A stretch of DNA of 64,000 nt. It comes from Rhizobium sp. 16-488-2b (GTDB taxonomy: Bacteria > Pseudomonadota > Alphaproteobacteria > Rhizobiales > Rhizobiaceae). The stretch lies in the NCBI RefSeq assembly GCF_017741815.1, contig NZ_JAGHMF010000007.1:124001-188000 (forward strand). Direction: 5' to 3'. The notes under the pieces were generated by a model. It did no database searches. It had not been told where the DNA came from and saw only the letters and a program-made list of their open reading frames with translations. The position numbers and the translations under genes are program-made. Every line of letters begins with the position of its first letter. Position 1 is the first letter of the stretch. Positions 46,814 to 55,819 of the stretch are shown here, piece by piece.

Positions 46814-47863
46814 TCAGCGCCCGAAGGCCTGCACCGGGAGGCGCCGGTTCGATTGCGCGGCATGCAGCGCGATACGGGCATTGGCCTGCAGCTGCGAGGC
46901 CGTCGCCGCGTCGGCGCTCAGGGCAACGCCGAGCGATACCGTCAACTTGGCGTTCTGTCCGGCGTCCGAGGTCGCGAAGACCACGTTTTCTTCCACGGAG
47001 TTGCGCAGGCGTTCGGCGATCGCCATCGCCTCCTGCATGCCGACATTGGCGAACAGGAAGGTGAACTCGTCGCCATCGGTGCGGGCCACGAAGTCGTGCT
47101 TCTTGATCGACTTTCGGAAAAGGTCGGCGAGCTTCTTCAGAAGACGGCTGCCGGTCTGCGTGCCGTAGCGGCTGTTCAGCGCCTTGAAGTCGTCGATATC
47201 CATCATGATCAGCGCGCTTCCGGCCGAGCCTTCCTCGCGCTCATAGAGATCGAGCACGGTCTTGTTGAGCGCGGTGCGGTTGGGAAGGCCGGTGAGTCGA
47301 TCGGTCGACGACGCCGTTTGAGCAGCCGCAACGCCGCGCTCCAGCGCTTCCATCCGATCGACGTCGTGGCGCAACTTGGTCTCAAGATCGGTCTCGGCGG
47401 TCAGGAGGCCGGCGAGCGAGGTCGACAGGAACTCCATCTCGCTCATGAAGGAGGAGAGGCTCTGGTCCGGGCTGCCGGTGATCGATTTCAGCGCGGTTTC
47501 CGCCGCGCGCATGAAACTCTGCTTCTGCTTTACGCCTGATGTCAGGCGCTCGACGGCATCGCGCAGCATCTTGCTCATCTCGGCCTGCGAGGTCTCTCCG
47601 ACCAGTCCGCAATGGCTGACGAGGCGATACTTGAGGCCGAGTTCGTCGAGCGATGGCTGCCGGGGTGCTGCGCCAAGCGAGGCGATATCCTGCGCAAGCG
47701 CGGCGTTCTGGCCGACGATCGCCTCATGAAACAGCTCGTAATTGCGCGGCAGGCCGGAAACGCCAAGGCGCGTCATGTGCTGGCTGATGCGTTGAATATC
47801 CGTGACCGGTGCCGGACGGGATGTCTCGCGTTGCGCCTGCGGGCTCGATGCTGCACTTGCCAT
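46814..47863 (-). CDS. GGDEF domain protein with a DGDEF active-site variant
   Basis: 349 residues. The C-terminal GGDEF domain starts with DRLTGLPNR near residue 188 and includes IMMDIDDFKALN and FVARTDGDEF, so the active-site motif is DGDEF at 263-267. The substitution is in the first Gly position; tolerance in cyclases varies, so activity is uncertain. The N-terminal ~180 residues are hydrophilic and helical with no membrane span. No EAL domain. Confidence 0.88.
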   Translation of the reverse strand: MASAASSPQAQRETSRPAPVTDIQRISQHMTRLGVSGLPRNYELFHEAIVGQNAALAQDIASLGAAPRQPSLDELGLKYRLVSHCGLVGETSQAEMSKMLRDAVERLTSGVKQKQSFMRAAETALKSITGSPDQSLSSFMSEMEFLSTSLAGLLTAETDLETKLRHDVDRMEALERGVAAAQTASSTDRLTGLPNRTALNKTVLDLYEREEGSAGSALIMMDIDDFKALNSRYGTQTGSRLLKKLADLFRKSIKKHDFVARTDGDEFTFLFANVGMQEAMAIAERLRNSVEENVVFATSDAGQNAKLTVSLGVALSADAATASQLQANARIALHAAQSNRRLPVQAFGR

Positions 47864-48004
47864 GTTGCACTCCTCGCTCGTCGGCCCTGTCCGGCCTCGT
47901 TCTCTCCCCTATGCACCGGACTATTTAAGATGGGCTGAATTTGCACCTTTGCCGAGTAAATCCGTTTCCGGGATTTCGCCAACGCGGTTAATGCCGCGTT
48001 TCCG

Positions 48005-48520
48005 TCATGCGCTCAGCCAGCGCTTGCCGTCGCTGTGCAGGAAGTAGCTGAGATCGAGCGACAGGCTTGGCTTGCCGAGCGAGGTCAGCGTCATGTGGCA
48101 CTGGCCGCGATGATGCGTCTGGTGGTTGAACAGATGCGACAGCGCCGGCCACAGCGGCTGCGTGATCGCGCCGGGGCGGGTGACTGGGGTATAGCTGAAC
48201 GTACCCGCGAGCGCCTCGGCATCAAGCGTATCGACCCATTCGGCGATCCTGCTGTCCTCCCGCTCGCGCGCTGCGCGCAGGGCAGTGAGGTCGTCATGGA
48301 GGATACTGTCGAGCGTCGTAGGCGCGTCGCCCGACCCTGTGAAGCGCTTCATCCAGATCCGGTCGGCCGACAGGATGTGGTTGAGCGTTGCGTTGAGCGA
48401 GCCGAAGAAGGCGCCGCGGTTTTCCCGGTATTCGGCATCCGTCAACTCCGAGGCCGCAGCATAGACCAGTTCGTTGGCCCAGCGGTTGTAATCTGCAAAC
48501 ATCGCATATTGTTTCTGCAT
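48005..48520 (-). CDS. DinB family protein
   Basis: 171 residues. DinB fold (four-helix bundle), with the metal-binding His pattern: His in NHILSADRIW and the HQTHHRGQ motif near the C-terminus. Most family members are putative metal-dependent transferases; function is unassigned. The start is the ATG at 48520 with GGAGG 5 bases upstream. Confidence 0.85.
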   Translation of the reverse strand: MQKQYAMFADYNRWANELVYAAASELTDAEYRENRGAFFGSLNATLNHILSADRIWMKRFTGSGDAPTTLDSILHDDLTALRAAREREDSRIAEWVDTLDAEALAGTFSYTPVTRPGAITQPLWPALSHLFNHQTHHRGQCHMTLTSLGKPSLSLDLSYFLHSDGKRWLSA

Positions 48521-48723
48521 TTTGCCCTCCATCTCGTGATCCGTTCTATCTTATGGAGCTTCGCCAGCAATGGTGCTGATGGCTTCATGAAATTCCGTCA
48601 TCGCCTCGCACCAAACTGTCCCGCTCTGTGACGGACGCGTGAAATTCGCGCAGCCCCCTTGTTTTCAGCCTATCGGACGGGTAAACACCGCCCACTTTTC
48701 CCCGATGAATGAGGATTATTACA

Positions 48724-49146
48724 ATGGCGATTGAACGCACCTTCTCGATGATCAAGCCGGACGCAACGAAGCGCAACCTGACCGGCGCCATCACCAAGGT
48801 ATTCGAAGATAACGGCCTGCGCATCATCGCCTCCAAGCGCGTATGGATGTCCAAGCGCGAAGCTGAAGGCTTCTACGCCGTTCACAAGGAACGCCCCTTC
48901 TTCGGCGAACTGGTTGAAGGCATGACCTCCGGCCCGACCATCGTTCAGGTCCTGGAAGGCGAGAACGCCATCCTGAAGAACCGCGAAATCATGGGCGCCA
49001 CCAACCCTGCCAACGCTGACGAAGGCACGATCCGCAAGCAGTTCGCTCTGTCGATCGGCGAGAACTCGGTTCACGGCTCGGACGCTCCTGAGACCGCTGT
49101 CCAGGAAATCGCCTACTGGTTCGCAGAAACCGAAATCGTCGGCTGA
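48724..49146 (+). CDS. ndk: Nucleoside diphosphate kinase
   Basis: 140 residues. Conserved [14 protein letters not shown] and the catalytic His in [12 protein letters not shown] are present. GAGGA lies about 8 bases before the ATG at 48724; the longer frame from 48709 has no site. A terminator follows. Confidence 0.97.
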   Translation: MAIERTFSMIKPDATKRNLTGAITKVFEDNGLRIIASKRVWMSKREAEGFYAVHKERPFFGELVEGMTSGPTIVQVLEGENAILKNREIMGATNPANADEGTIRKQFALSIGENSVHGSDAPETAVQEIAYWFAETEIVG

Positions 49147-49190
49147 TTCAAAAGCTCAGCCCAACAGCTGAACCTTTTGAAATGACTCCG

Positions 49191-49218
49191 AAAGCCCGGC
49201 CACCGCGCCGGGCTTTTT
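49191..49218 (+). terminator. Terminator after ndk
   Basis: AAAGCCCGGC / GCCGGGCTTT stem of 10 bp with a 6-base loop and TTTTT. It also lies within the 3' end region of the converging lipoprotein gene. Confidence 0.88.
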
Positions 49219-49721
49219 CATGTCTTGGGGCAGGTGTCGGCGCTGTCATAATCCACGGTCCCATCCGCTTTGAAGACTTCAGGGTTCTTGGTGTAGAGCG
49301 GCCCGACCACCAGCGGCTTGCCCGGCATGATCGACTGATCGACATCGGATGTGACGGTCGTCTTTATGCTCTGCAGCTCCTTTCCAGCGGCATCGACCAA
49401 TCGAATACTGACGGCGTAGGGCCTGTCCTTCTTCACGCAATGGATAGGCGGGCTTTGCAGGCTGATCTTCTCCCACGCCGGAAAGATCTTCTCGTTGATC
49501 ACCAGCGGCGCTCCGCCGGCGGGGTTCTCGAATTCGGCGATCGCCACTGCGCCCTGAGGCAGCGGCGCCTTCTTGCTGAGCGTCACCAGATAGGTCGCGA
49601 TCGCGACGCGGTAGTTGAATACGAAGATATGGCCGCTGACCTGCACCAGCGTGTCGCTCTCGCGCTGGCAACCGCTAAGCACCAGCATGGCCGATACGAG
49701 GATCGTTCCGAACGCTCTCAT
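49218..49721 (-). CDS. Small lipoprotein of unknown function
   Basis: 167 residues. Lipobox LVLSGCQ near residue 19 suggests lipoprotein export. After this are beta-rich repeats (VQVSGHIFVFNYRVAIATY and a TTVTSDVD segment) that do not match a known family to me. The ATG at 49721 has GAGGAG 8 bases upstream and overlaps the stop of the CGNR gene (ATGA). It may belong to that regulator's operon. Confidence 0.75.
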   Translation of the reverse strand: MRAFGTILVSAMLVLSGCQRESDTLVQVSGHIFVFNYRVAIATYLVTLSKKAPLPQGAVAIAEFENPAGGAPLVINEKIFPAWEKISLQSPPIHCVKKDRPYAVSIRLVDAAGKELQSIKTTVTSDVDQSIMPGKPLVVGPLYTKNPEVFKADGTVDYDSADTCPKT

Positions 49722-50269
49722 GACCCGTTCTCCTCTTTCCGGCGCCGATAGTGCTTGATCGCCTTGGCGCGGTTGCCGCAGACGGCCATGTCGCACCAGG
49801 TCCGGCTCCGGTTCTTGCTGCGGTCGAGAAACAGCCAGCCGCAATTGCCGCAGATCTTCATCCGCTCCGGCTCGGGCGAGGCGATCAGCTTCAGCACCGA
49901 ATGCGCCGTGGCCCGATCGATGCCAGCAGCATCCGACTTGCCACGCAGCACGATGGCGGCCGCTTCCAGCAGCTCCGCCAACAATTGGTCACTACCACCG
50001 GCCAGCACGCGGTCGCGAAAATAGCGATCGGTCGCCTCGCGCAGCGCAATGAACGCAGGTCTGTCACCAGGCGAAGCCGGCGCGACGTCCCCGAAAATCG
50101 CCCGCTCGGCACAGAAATTCGCCGCCGCCTGCGGAAAGGCATGCAGCTGCGCATCAACGGCAAAGCGATCGATACGGCGTGCCTCGTCGTGCCGCAACAC
50201 GACGCTGTTGGCGACATCGAATGCGAGCGCGCCGCCGGAGAAACGGTGAGGGGTCCACGAGAATGTCAT
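49718..50269 (-). CDS. CGNR zinc-finger transcriptional regulator (ABATE domain)
   Basis: 183 residues. The N-terminal ABATE domain (DVANSVV...) is followed by the CGNR zinc finger: CGNCGWLFLDRSKNRSRTWC then CGNRAKAIKHYRRRK, with cysteines in the C-x2-C and C-x4-C arrangement. These proteins are putative stress-related DNA-binding regulators. An inverted repeat lies between its start and the divergent LivH-like permease. Coupled by ATGA to the lipoprotein gene. Confidence 0.9.
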   Translation of the reverse strand: MTFSWTPHRFSGGALAFDVANSVVLRHDEARRIDRFAVDAQLHAFPQAAANFCAERAIFGDVAPASPGDRPAFIALREATDRYFRDRVLAGGSDQLLAELLEAAAIVLRGKSDAAGIDRATAHSVLKLIASPEPERMKICGNCGWLFLDRSKNRSRTWCDMAVCGNRAKAIKHYRRRKEENGS

Positions 50270-50278
50270 CTGGAAAAT

Positions 50279-50308
50279 ATAACTGGTAAAAGCAATTTTG
50301 CCAGTTAT
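50279..50308. promoter_or_regulatory. Inverted repeat operator candidate between CGNR regulator and permease
   Basis: ATAACTGGTAAAA (50279-50291) and TTTTGCCAGTTAT (50296-50308) are 13-base arms with one mismatch and a 4-base spacer. The site is 10 bases upstream of the CGNR ATG and 20 bases upstream of the permease ATG, so a bound regulator would control both genes. Confidence 0.75.
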
Positions 50309-50327
50309 GATTTCGGCGAAATAGGAT

Positions 50328-51230
50328 ATGTCGATGGCCTATCTCTTGCAGCAACTGGCGAATGCGGTGCCGCTGGCGGCCCTTTATGCCGCGCTGGCCT
50401 TCGGCTATGCGGTCGCCTTCGGCGTCACCAAGCGCCCCGACATCACCTATGGCGCGCTCTTCGCCTTCTCCGGACAGATCCTGCTGCTCTTCACCGATTT
50501 CGGCTACAACAAGCTTTGGCTGGTCCTGCCTGCGGCACTCGCGCTCGGTGCTGCGGCCTCGTTGGTTTATGCGATGGGGGCGGGGGTGTGGATCGGCCGC
50601 TCGGTCATGCTGCCGCTGGTGCGTCAGTCCTCGAACACGGTCATCGTCGCCGCACTTGGCGTCACAATCGTGCTGATGGAGACGGCGCGTCTGGCATCCG
50701 ACACCCGCAGCCTCTGGCTATCGCCGTTTCTGAATGGCCATGTCGTCTTCTGGCAGAGCGATGGCTTCGAGGTGGTGTTGACCGAGATGCAGCTGATCAA
50801 CACGGCGCTGATGTGCGGCTTCGTGGCGATCGGCGCCGTGATCCTGAAGCGAACATCCTGGGGCCGCGCCTGGCGCGCCGTCACCGATGATCCGAAAGCC
50901 GCCGAACTCTGCGGTGTCAGCGCCGCAAGCGTCTTTCTCACGGCCTACGCCGCCGCCGTCCTGATGGCGACGCTGTGCGGCATCCTCTCCACAGCCTATT
51001 ACGGCACGATGGATTTCGGCGCCGGGCTGATGTTCGGGCTGAAGGTCCTGATGGTGGCTGCTGTCGGCGGCTATTCGGACCCGCTGAAATCGGCGGGTGG
51101 TGCTGCCGGCCTCGGTCTGGTCGAGACGCTGTGGACCGCTTACGGCCCGTTCCTCTGGCGCGACTTCGTGGTCTTTTCGCTGCTTGTGCTTTTGCTGGTG
51201 CTCAGTCGGCGTGAACGGGTAATCCCGTGA
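50328..51230 (+). CDS. LivH-like branched-chain amino acid ABC transporter permease (orphan)
   Basis: 300 residues, eight or nine predicted spans, BPD_transp_2 family. The loop RAWRAVTDDPKAAELCGV (EAA-like, with coupling helix) is diagnostic. No LivM, LivF, LivG or binding-protein gene is adjacent, so the other parts must be encoded elsewhere or the protein is a remnant. It is divergent from the CGNR gene. Two ATGs at 50328 and 50334 are possible. Substrate unknown. Confidence 0.85.
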   Translation: MSMAYLLQQLANAVPLAALYAALAFGYAVAFGVTKRPDITYGALFAFSGQILLLFTDFGYNKLWLVLPAALALGAAASLVYAMGAGVWIGRSVMLPLVRQSSNTVIVAALGVTIVLMETARLASDTRSLWLSPFLNGHVVFWQSDGFEVVLTEMQLINTALMCGFVAIGAVILKRTSWGRAWRAVTDDPKAAELCGVSAASVFLTAYAAAVLMATLCGILSTAYYGTMDFGAGLMFGLKVLMVAAVGGYSDPLKSAGGAAGLGLVETLWTAYGPFLWRDFVVFSLLVLLLVLSRRERVIP

Positions 51231-51692
51231 TCAATTCCATTTGTCGCGCGCGGCATCGTCGTGGCCCTTGGCCTCGACCCATTCCCGCTCGACGCCGTCC
51301 TTGCCGTGCTCCTTCTTCCAGAAGGGCGCGGAAGTCTTGAGGAAGTCCATCACGAAGTTCGCGCCATCGAAAGCCGCTTGGCGATGCGGGGCGGCGGCGA
51401 TCACGAGCACGATATTCTCGCCCGCCGCGATCTTTCCGTAGCGGTGAATGGCGGTCAGGCCGTTGAGCTTGAAGCGCTCGATCGCCATCTCGGCGATCCG
51501 CATCATCTCCGCCTCGGCCATGCCAGGATAGTGCTCAAGCTCCAGCGCATCCAGCGTTCCGCCTTCGTCGCGGCAGAGGCCGGAGAAAGTTACGACCGCG
51601 CCGATACCCGGCTTGCCCTTGCTCAACAGATCGGCTTCGGCCTGCAGGTCGAAGTCCTCGCGCTGGACGCGGATGGTGGGGGAGGTCGTCAT
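51231..51692 (-). CDS. moaE: Molybdopterin synthase catalytic subunit
   Basis: 153 residues. Inserts dithiolene sulphur in precursor Z. The HRYGKIAAGENIVLV and the FWKKEH motif (Lys essential for catalysis) are present. The ATG overlaps the moaD stop (ATGA, 51689-51692). Confidence 0.95.
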   Translation of the reverse strand: MTTSPTIRVQREDFDLQAEADLLSKGKPGIGAVVTFSGLCRDEGGTLDALELEHYPGMAEAEMMRIAEMAIERFKLNGLTAIHRYGKIAAGENIVLVIAAAPHRQAAFDGANFVMDFLKTSAPFWKKEHGKDGVEREWVEAKGHDDAARDKWN

Positions 51693-51943
51693 CCGCCCGT
51701 CATCGGCGGGAAAATGCCGATCTCCCGGGCATCGCCGATCGGCTCGTCGTGCTCGACATGCTCCTGATCGAGCGCGACGCGGATCACGTCGGGAAACTGC
51801 AAGGCGGTCTCGTATTCCTCGCCGAGCGTCTTCAGGTGATCGAGAAGATCGGTGACGGTGACGACGTAAGCAGGCAGAGCGATGTCTTCCTCGGCCTTGC
51901 CGATCCGCTCGCGCACCCAGGCGAAATAGATGAGCTTGGTCAT
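51689..51943 (-). CDS. moaD: Molybdopterin synthase sulfur carrier subunit
   Basis: 84-residue ubiquitin-like protein ending in the essential Gly-Gly (FPPMTGG). KLIYFAWVRERIG is the usual N-terminal strand. Overlaps pgsA by ATGA and moaE by ATGA. Confidence 0.95.
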   Translation of the reverse strand: MTKLIYFAWVRERIGKAEEDIALPAYVVTVTDLLDHLKTLGEEYETALQFPDVIRVALDQEHVEHDEPIGDAREIGIFPPMTGG

Positions 51944-52530
51944 TCGTCGTTTTCCACGATGTGCTTGATGCCGGCGCGGAAGTAATCATAGCCGGTATAG
52001 ATCGTCAGGATGGCGGCGAGCCAGAGAAGGCCGATGCCGGTCATCGTGGTGTAGGGGAAGATCTCGTCGCCGGCCGGACCTGCCAGCAGGAAGGCGATCG
52101 CCACCAGCTGCACCGTGGTCTTCCACTTGGCGATGCGTGTCACGGGAACGCTGACCTTCAGCGCCGCGAGATATTCGCGCAGGCCCGAAACCAGGATCTC
52201 GCGGCAAAGGATGGTGATGGCGGCCCAGATCGACCAGCCGGCAATGGTCTGGTCCGCGGCCACAAGCAGGAGGATCGAGGCGACCAGCAGCTTGTCTGCG
52301 ATCGGGTCGAGCATGCGGCCGATATTCGACGTCTGGTTCCAGATACGGGCGAGATAGCCGTCAAGAAAGTCGGTGATCGAGGCGATGACGAAGATCCAAA
52401 GCGCAACCCAGCGGGCCGTATTGCTGATCGACAGTTTTCCTTCGACGAAGAAGCACAGGACGATGAGCGGAACCGCGAGAATGCGGCCGTAGGTCAGCAG
52501 GTTGGGGATATTGTATGCGCGCGATGCCAT
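51940..52530 (-). CDS. pgsA: CDP-diacylglycerol--glycerol-3-phosphate 3-phosphatidyltransferase
   Basis: 196-residue membrane enzyme of phosphatidylglycerol synthesis. The CDP-alcohol phosphatidyltransferase signature D-G-x2-A-R-x8-G-x3-D-x3-D is exact in LDGYLARIWNQ through MLDPIADK. Four or more hydrophobic segments. Separated from uvrC by 110 bases, with coupled moaD downstream. Confidence 0.95.
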   Translation of the reverse strand: MASRAYNIPNLLTYGRILAVPLIVLCFFVEGKLSISNTARWVALWIFVIASITDFLDGYLARIWNQTSNIGRMLDPIADKLLVASILLLVAADQTIAGWSIWAAITILCREILVSGLREYLAALKVSVPVTRIAKWKTTVQLVAIAFLLAGPAGDEIFPYTTMTGIGLLWLAAILTIYTGYDYFRAGIKHIVENDE

Positions 52531-52640
52531 GAAATCTGTCTCTGGTTTGATACGTCCGTAGATGACGGCTTTGACTGCAAAGCGTCAACATTCTTTCTGT
52601 TTTTTCGCTGCCTTTGCGTGGAATTTGCGACCGACGCCAC

Positions 52641-54692
52641 CTATTTCGCGGCGTCGTCGTGAAAATGATTGTAAACCTGCTTGGCGACCGTCTCCGAAAT
52701 GCCTTCGACGGCCATCAAATCCGACAAAGCAGCCCGCGAAACGGCCTTCGCCGTTCCGAAATGCTGGAGCAGCGCACGTTTGCGTGATGGGCCGATGCCG
52801 CCGATCTCGTCGAGTGGGTTCTTGACCATCTCCTTCTTGCGCCGCGCCCGGTGCGAGCCGATGGCGAAGCGGTGCGCCTCGTCGCGCATGCGCTGGGTGA
52901 AGTAGAGCACCGGATCGCGCGGCGGCAGCGTGAAGTTTTCGCCGCCGGGCAGGAAGAAGCGCTCGCGTCCCGCCTCGCGGTCGACGCCCTTGGCGACGCC
53001 GATGGCGGTGACACTATCGGTGATCCCGAGTTCCTCCAGGATCGCCCGCACCGCCGTCATCTGCCCCTGACCGCCGTCGATCAGGATCACGTCGGGCCAT
53101 GCCGGGAAGGGCATGTCGGCGGCATCCGCGGCCGCGACCGGCTGGCTTCTGTCGGGAATGCCCTCTTCCTTGAGCAGGCGCGTGAAGCGCCTCGTCATCA
53201 CCTCGCGCATCATGCCGAAGTCGTCGCCGGGCGTGATGTCGGTCGATTTGATGTTGAACTTGCGATACTGGTTCTTCACAAAACCCTCCGGCCCCGCGAC
53301 CACCATGCCACCGACGGCATTCGTACCCATGATATGCGAGTTGTCGTAGATCTCGACGCGCTGCGGCACGTAGGAGAGCTTGAACGTATCTTTGAAGCCT
53401 TCGAGCAGCCGCGATTGCGACGCGGTTTCCGCGAGCTTGCGCCCATGCGCCTCGCGCGCATTGCCCATCACATGGTCGACCAGATCGCGCTTTTCGCCGC
53501 GCTGCGGCACCAGCACCGAAATCTTGTGCCCGGCCTTTTCGGCGAAGGCGGCGGCGAGCAGTTCCATCTCGTCCACCGTTTCCGAAAGCAGGATCTGCTT
53601 CGGCACCGGCTTGTCGTCGTAGAACTGCGCCAGGAAGGCGCTCAGCACTTCGGCGCCCGTCAGCTGCGGATCGGCCTTCGGGAAATAGGCACGGTTGCCC
53701 CAGTTCTGCCCGGTGCGGAAGAAGAACACCTGGATGCAGGAAATCCCGCCCTCGTGATAGATCGCGAAGACATCGGCCTCCTCGACACCGGCAGGGTTGA
53801 TGCCCTGGTGGCTGGAGACATGCGACAGCGAGGCGAGGCGGTCGCGATAAACGGCGGCTTGTTCGAAATCGAGATCCTCGGCCGCCTGGTTCATCGCCTC
53901 GGCCATATGCGCCTTCACCTTCTGGCTCTTGCCGGAAAGGAAGTCCTTCGCCTCCTGCACCAGTTCGCCATACCCCGCATCGCTGATCTCATGCGTGCAG
54001 GGCGCCGAACAGCGCTTGATCTGGTAGAGTAGACAAGGGCGCGTGCGCGTCTCGAACACGCTGTCGGTGCAGGTGCGGATCAGGAATGCGCGTTGCAGCG
54101 AGTTGATCGTGCGGCCGACGGCGCCCGCCGAAGCGAAGGGGCCGAAATAATCGCCCTTGCGGGCGCGCGCGCCGCGATGTTTCAGGATCGCAGGCGCACG
54201 ATGGTCGCCCGATATCAGGATATAGGGAAACGACTTGTCGTCGCGCAAAAGCACGTTAAAGCGCGGCCGCAACCGCTTGATCAGATTCGCTTCGAGCAGA
54301 AGCGCCTCGATCTCCGTGCGTGTCGTCACGAACTCCATATGCGCGGTCTGCCGCACCATCTGCGCGATGCGGTTGGAGTGCACGCGGCCGAGGGCGTAAT
54401 TGCTCACGCGCTTCTTCAGGCTGCGTGCCTTGCCGACATAGAGAACGTCGCCGGCCTCGTTGAACATGCGATAGACGCCGGGGCTGTTCGGCAGCCGCTT
54501 GACGAATTCCGCGATCAGGTCCGCGCCGACAAGCCCGGTCTCGTTGCTGCCGCCTTCGTTCCAGTCGATGGCAGAAGCAACCGGCGCGCCAACGGGCGAG
54601 GCAGAGCTTTCGCTTTCCACCTCGATATCGTCGTCGATCTCGTCATTTTCGTCGTAAAGAACGCCGCCATCCGGCAGCTTCCTTGAATTCAT
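52641..54692 (-). CDS. uvrC: UvrABC system protein C
   Basis: 683 residues, longer than E. coli UvrC because of a 40-residue acidic N-terminal extension. The GIY-YIG nuclease ([29 protein letters not shown] in part), UVR motif, RNase H-like endonuclease domain ([16 protein letters not shown]) and C-terminal HhH2 region ([19 protein letters not shown]) are visible. Its ATG overlaps the upstream SDR stop. Confidence 0.97.
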   Translation of the reverse strand: MNSRKLPDGGVLYDENDEIDDDIEVESESSASPVGAPVASAIDWNEGGSNETGLVGADLIAEFVKRLPNSPGVYRMFNEAGDVLYVGKARSLKKRVSNYALGRVHSNRIAQMVRQTAHMEFVTTRTEIEALLLEANLIKRLRPRFNVLLRDDKSFPYILISGDHRAPAILKHRGARARKGDYFGPFASAGAVGRTINSLQRAFLIRTCTDSVFETRTRPCLLYQIKRCSAPCTHEISDAGYGELVQEAKDFLSGKSQKVKAHMAEAMNQAAEDLDFEQAAVYRDRLASLSHVSSHQGINPAGVEEADVFAIYHEGGISCIQVFFFRTGQNWGNRAYFPKADPQLTGAEVLSAFLAQFYDDKPVPKQILLSETVDEMELLAAAFAEKAGHKISVLVPQRGEKRDLVDHVMGNAREAHGRKLAETASQSRLLEGFKDTFKLSYVPQRVEIYDNSHIMGTNAVGGMVVAGPEGFVKNQYRKFNIKSTDITPGDDFGMMREVMTRRFTRLLKEEGIPDRSQPVAAADAADMPFPAWPDVILIDGGQGQMTAVRAILEELGITDSVTAIGVAKGVDREAGRERFFLPGGENFTLPPRDPVLYFTQRMRDEAHRFAIGSHRARRKKEMVKNPLDEIGGIGPSRKRALLQHFGTAKAVSRAALSDLMAVEGISETVAKQVYNHFHDDAAK

Positions 54693-55456
54693 TCCGTAAT
54701 CTCCGCCACATCGGGCGTCTGCCAGGCAAGATGCTGGCCGCCGTCGAGGGCAATCATTTGGCCGGTGATGGAGGGCGTATCATAGAGGAAGCGGATCGTC
54801 CGTCCGAATTCGCCGAATCCCGGCCCCGCCTTCATGATAAGGCCGTCGACCTGCTGCTGGAAGTCCTCTTCGCTCTGTCTAGCACTTCGAACCGTCGGCC
54901 CCGGCCCGAGCGCGTTGACGCGAATACGTGGCGCGAAGCTCTGCGCCATCGTCTGCGTCGCAGTCCACAGCGCCGCCTTGGACAATGTATAGGAATAGAA
55001 GCCCGGATTGAGCGCCCAAACCCGCTGGTCGATGATGTTGACGATCAGCCCCGCGGCACCCTTCGGGAGCTGCTCGGCAAAGGCGGAAGACAATATGGAC
55101 GGCGCGCGCACGTGCAGCGCGAAATGATCGTCCCAGGCTGCAGCGTCAAAGTGGTGTGCCGAATCATTATGGAAGGCCGAGGCGTTGTTGACGAGCAAAT
55201 CGAGCGGTCCAAGCGCCTCAAACGCCTTTTTTATCAGTCCGTTGGTGGCTTCGGCATTCTTCAAATCGGCGTGAAGCGCGATCGCGTTTTTGCCCTCTTG
55301 CCGCAATTCTGCCGCAAAATTTTCCGCCTCGGCGATGGAACCATTCGCGTGGATCGCAACCGAGAAGCCGCTCGCTGCAAGATCTTCGACTATCGCACGG
55401 CCTATTCTCTTGGCCGAGCCCGTCACCAACGCTGTTCGAAGTCTTGTCTCGCTCAA
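54689..55456 (-). CDS. SDR oxidoreductase, pteridine reductase-like
   Basis: 255 residues. The cofactor motif reads TGSAKRIG (12-19), i.e. TG-x3-R-x-G, in which Arg replaces the usual Gly; this variant is characteristic of pteridine reductases (PTR1/FolM). Catalytic YSYTLSKAA is near residue 155. NNASAF-type motif follows. Likely NADPH-linked reductase of pterins or related compounds; substrate inferred. Overlaps uvrC by ATGA. Confidence 0.83.
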   Translation of the reverse strand: MSETRLRTALVTGSAKRIGRAIVEDLAASGFSVAIHANGSIAEAENFAAELRQEGKNAIALHADLKNAEATNGLIKKAFEALGPLDLLVNNASAFHNDSAHHFDAAAWDDHFALHVRAPSILSSAFAEQLPKGAAGLIVNIIDQRVWALNPGFYSYTLSKAALWTATQTMAQSFAPRIRVNALGPGPTVRSARQSEEDFQQQVDGLIMKAGPGFGEFGRTIRFLYDTPSITGQMIALDGGQHLAWQTPDVAEITE

Positions 55457-55819
55457 AATCCTGCCTCTTCATCCCGCAAATCTCTGCGGTGCTTATATAG
55501 GCGGCCGATCAGATCTTATAAATAGGCGTCTTGATTGCGCACAGAACTCGGATATTGTACGTATTATTTAAGAATATAATTCGATAAAATAAGTATTCAT
55601 GATTTAACGCTTGGTTAGGGTTAATGAAGTGTTTGTTGCGATAAAGCAACATCGAATTTCAGCCACCCCTAAGCCACAATCAAATCACATTTTGGCTCTT
55701 CCAAATCCTCATTTGCGCATCAATTTCCCTCTCGATCCGAAAGGGACATGCGTAATTGCTCGCGAATGCTTCACGTTAACACAGTTGATGAAGGGCGCGG
55801 GTTCGATAAGGAGATGAGT
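55457..55819. other. AT-rich intergenic region ahead of the outer-membrane protein gene
   Basis: The 363-base gap is markedly AT-rich from about 55,540. Features include TGTTGC / GCAACA hairpin at 55634-55651 with a 6-base loop, and TTAA-N7-TTAG at about 55603-55617, one base off a CtrA-type TTAA-N7-TTAA box. No gene is supported. The strong omp promoter is likely here. Confidence 0.5.
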
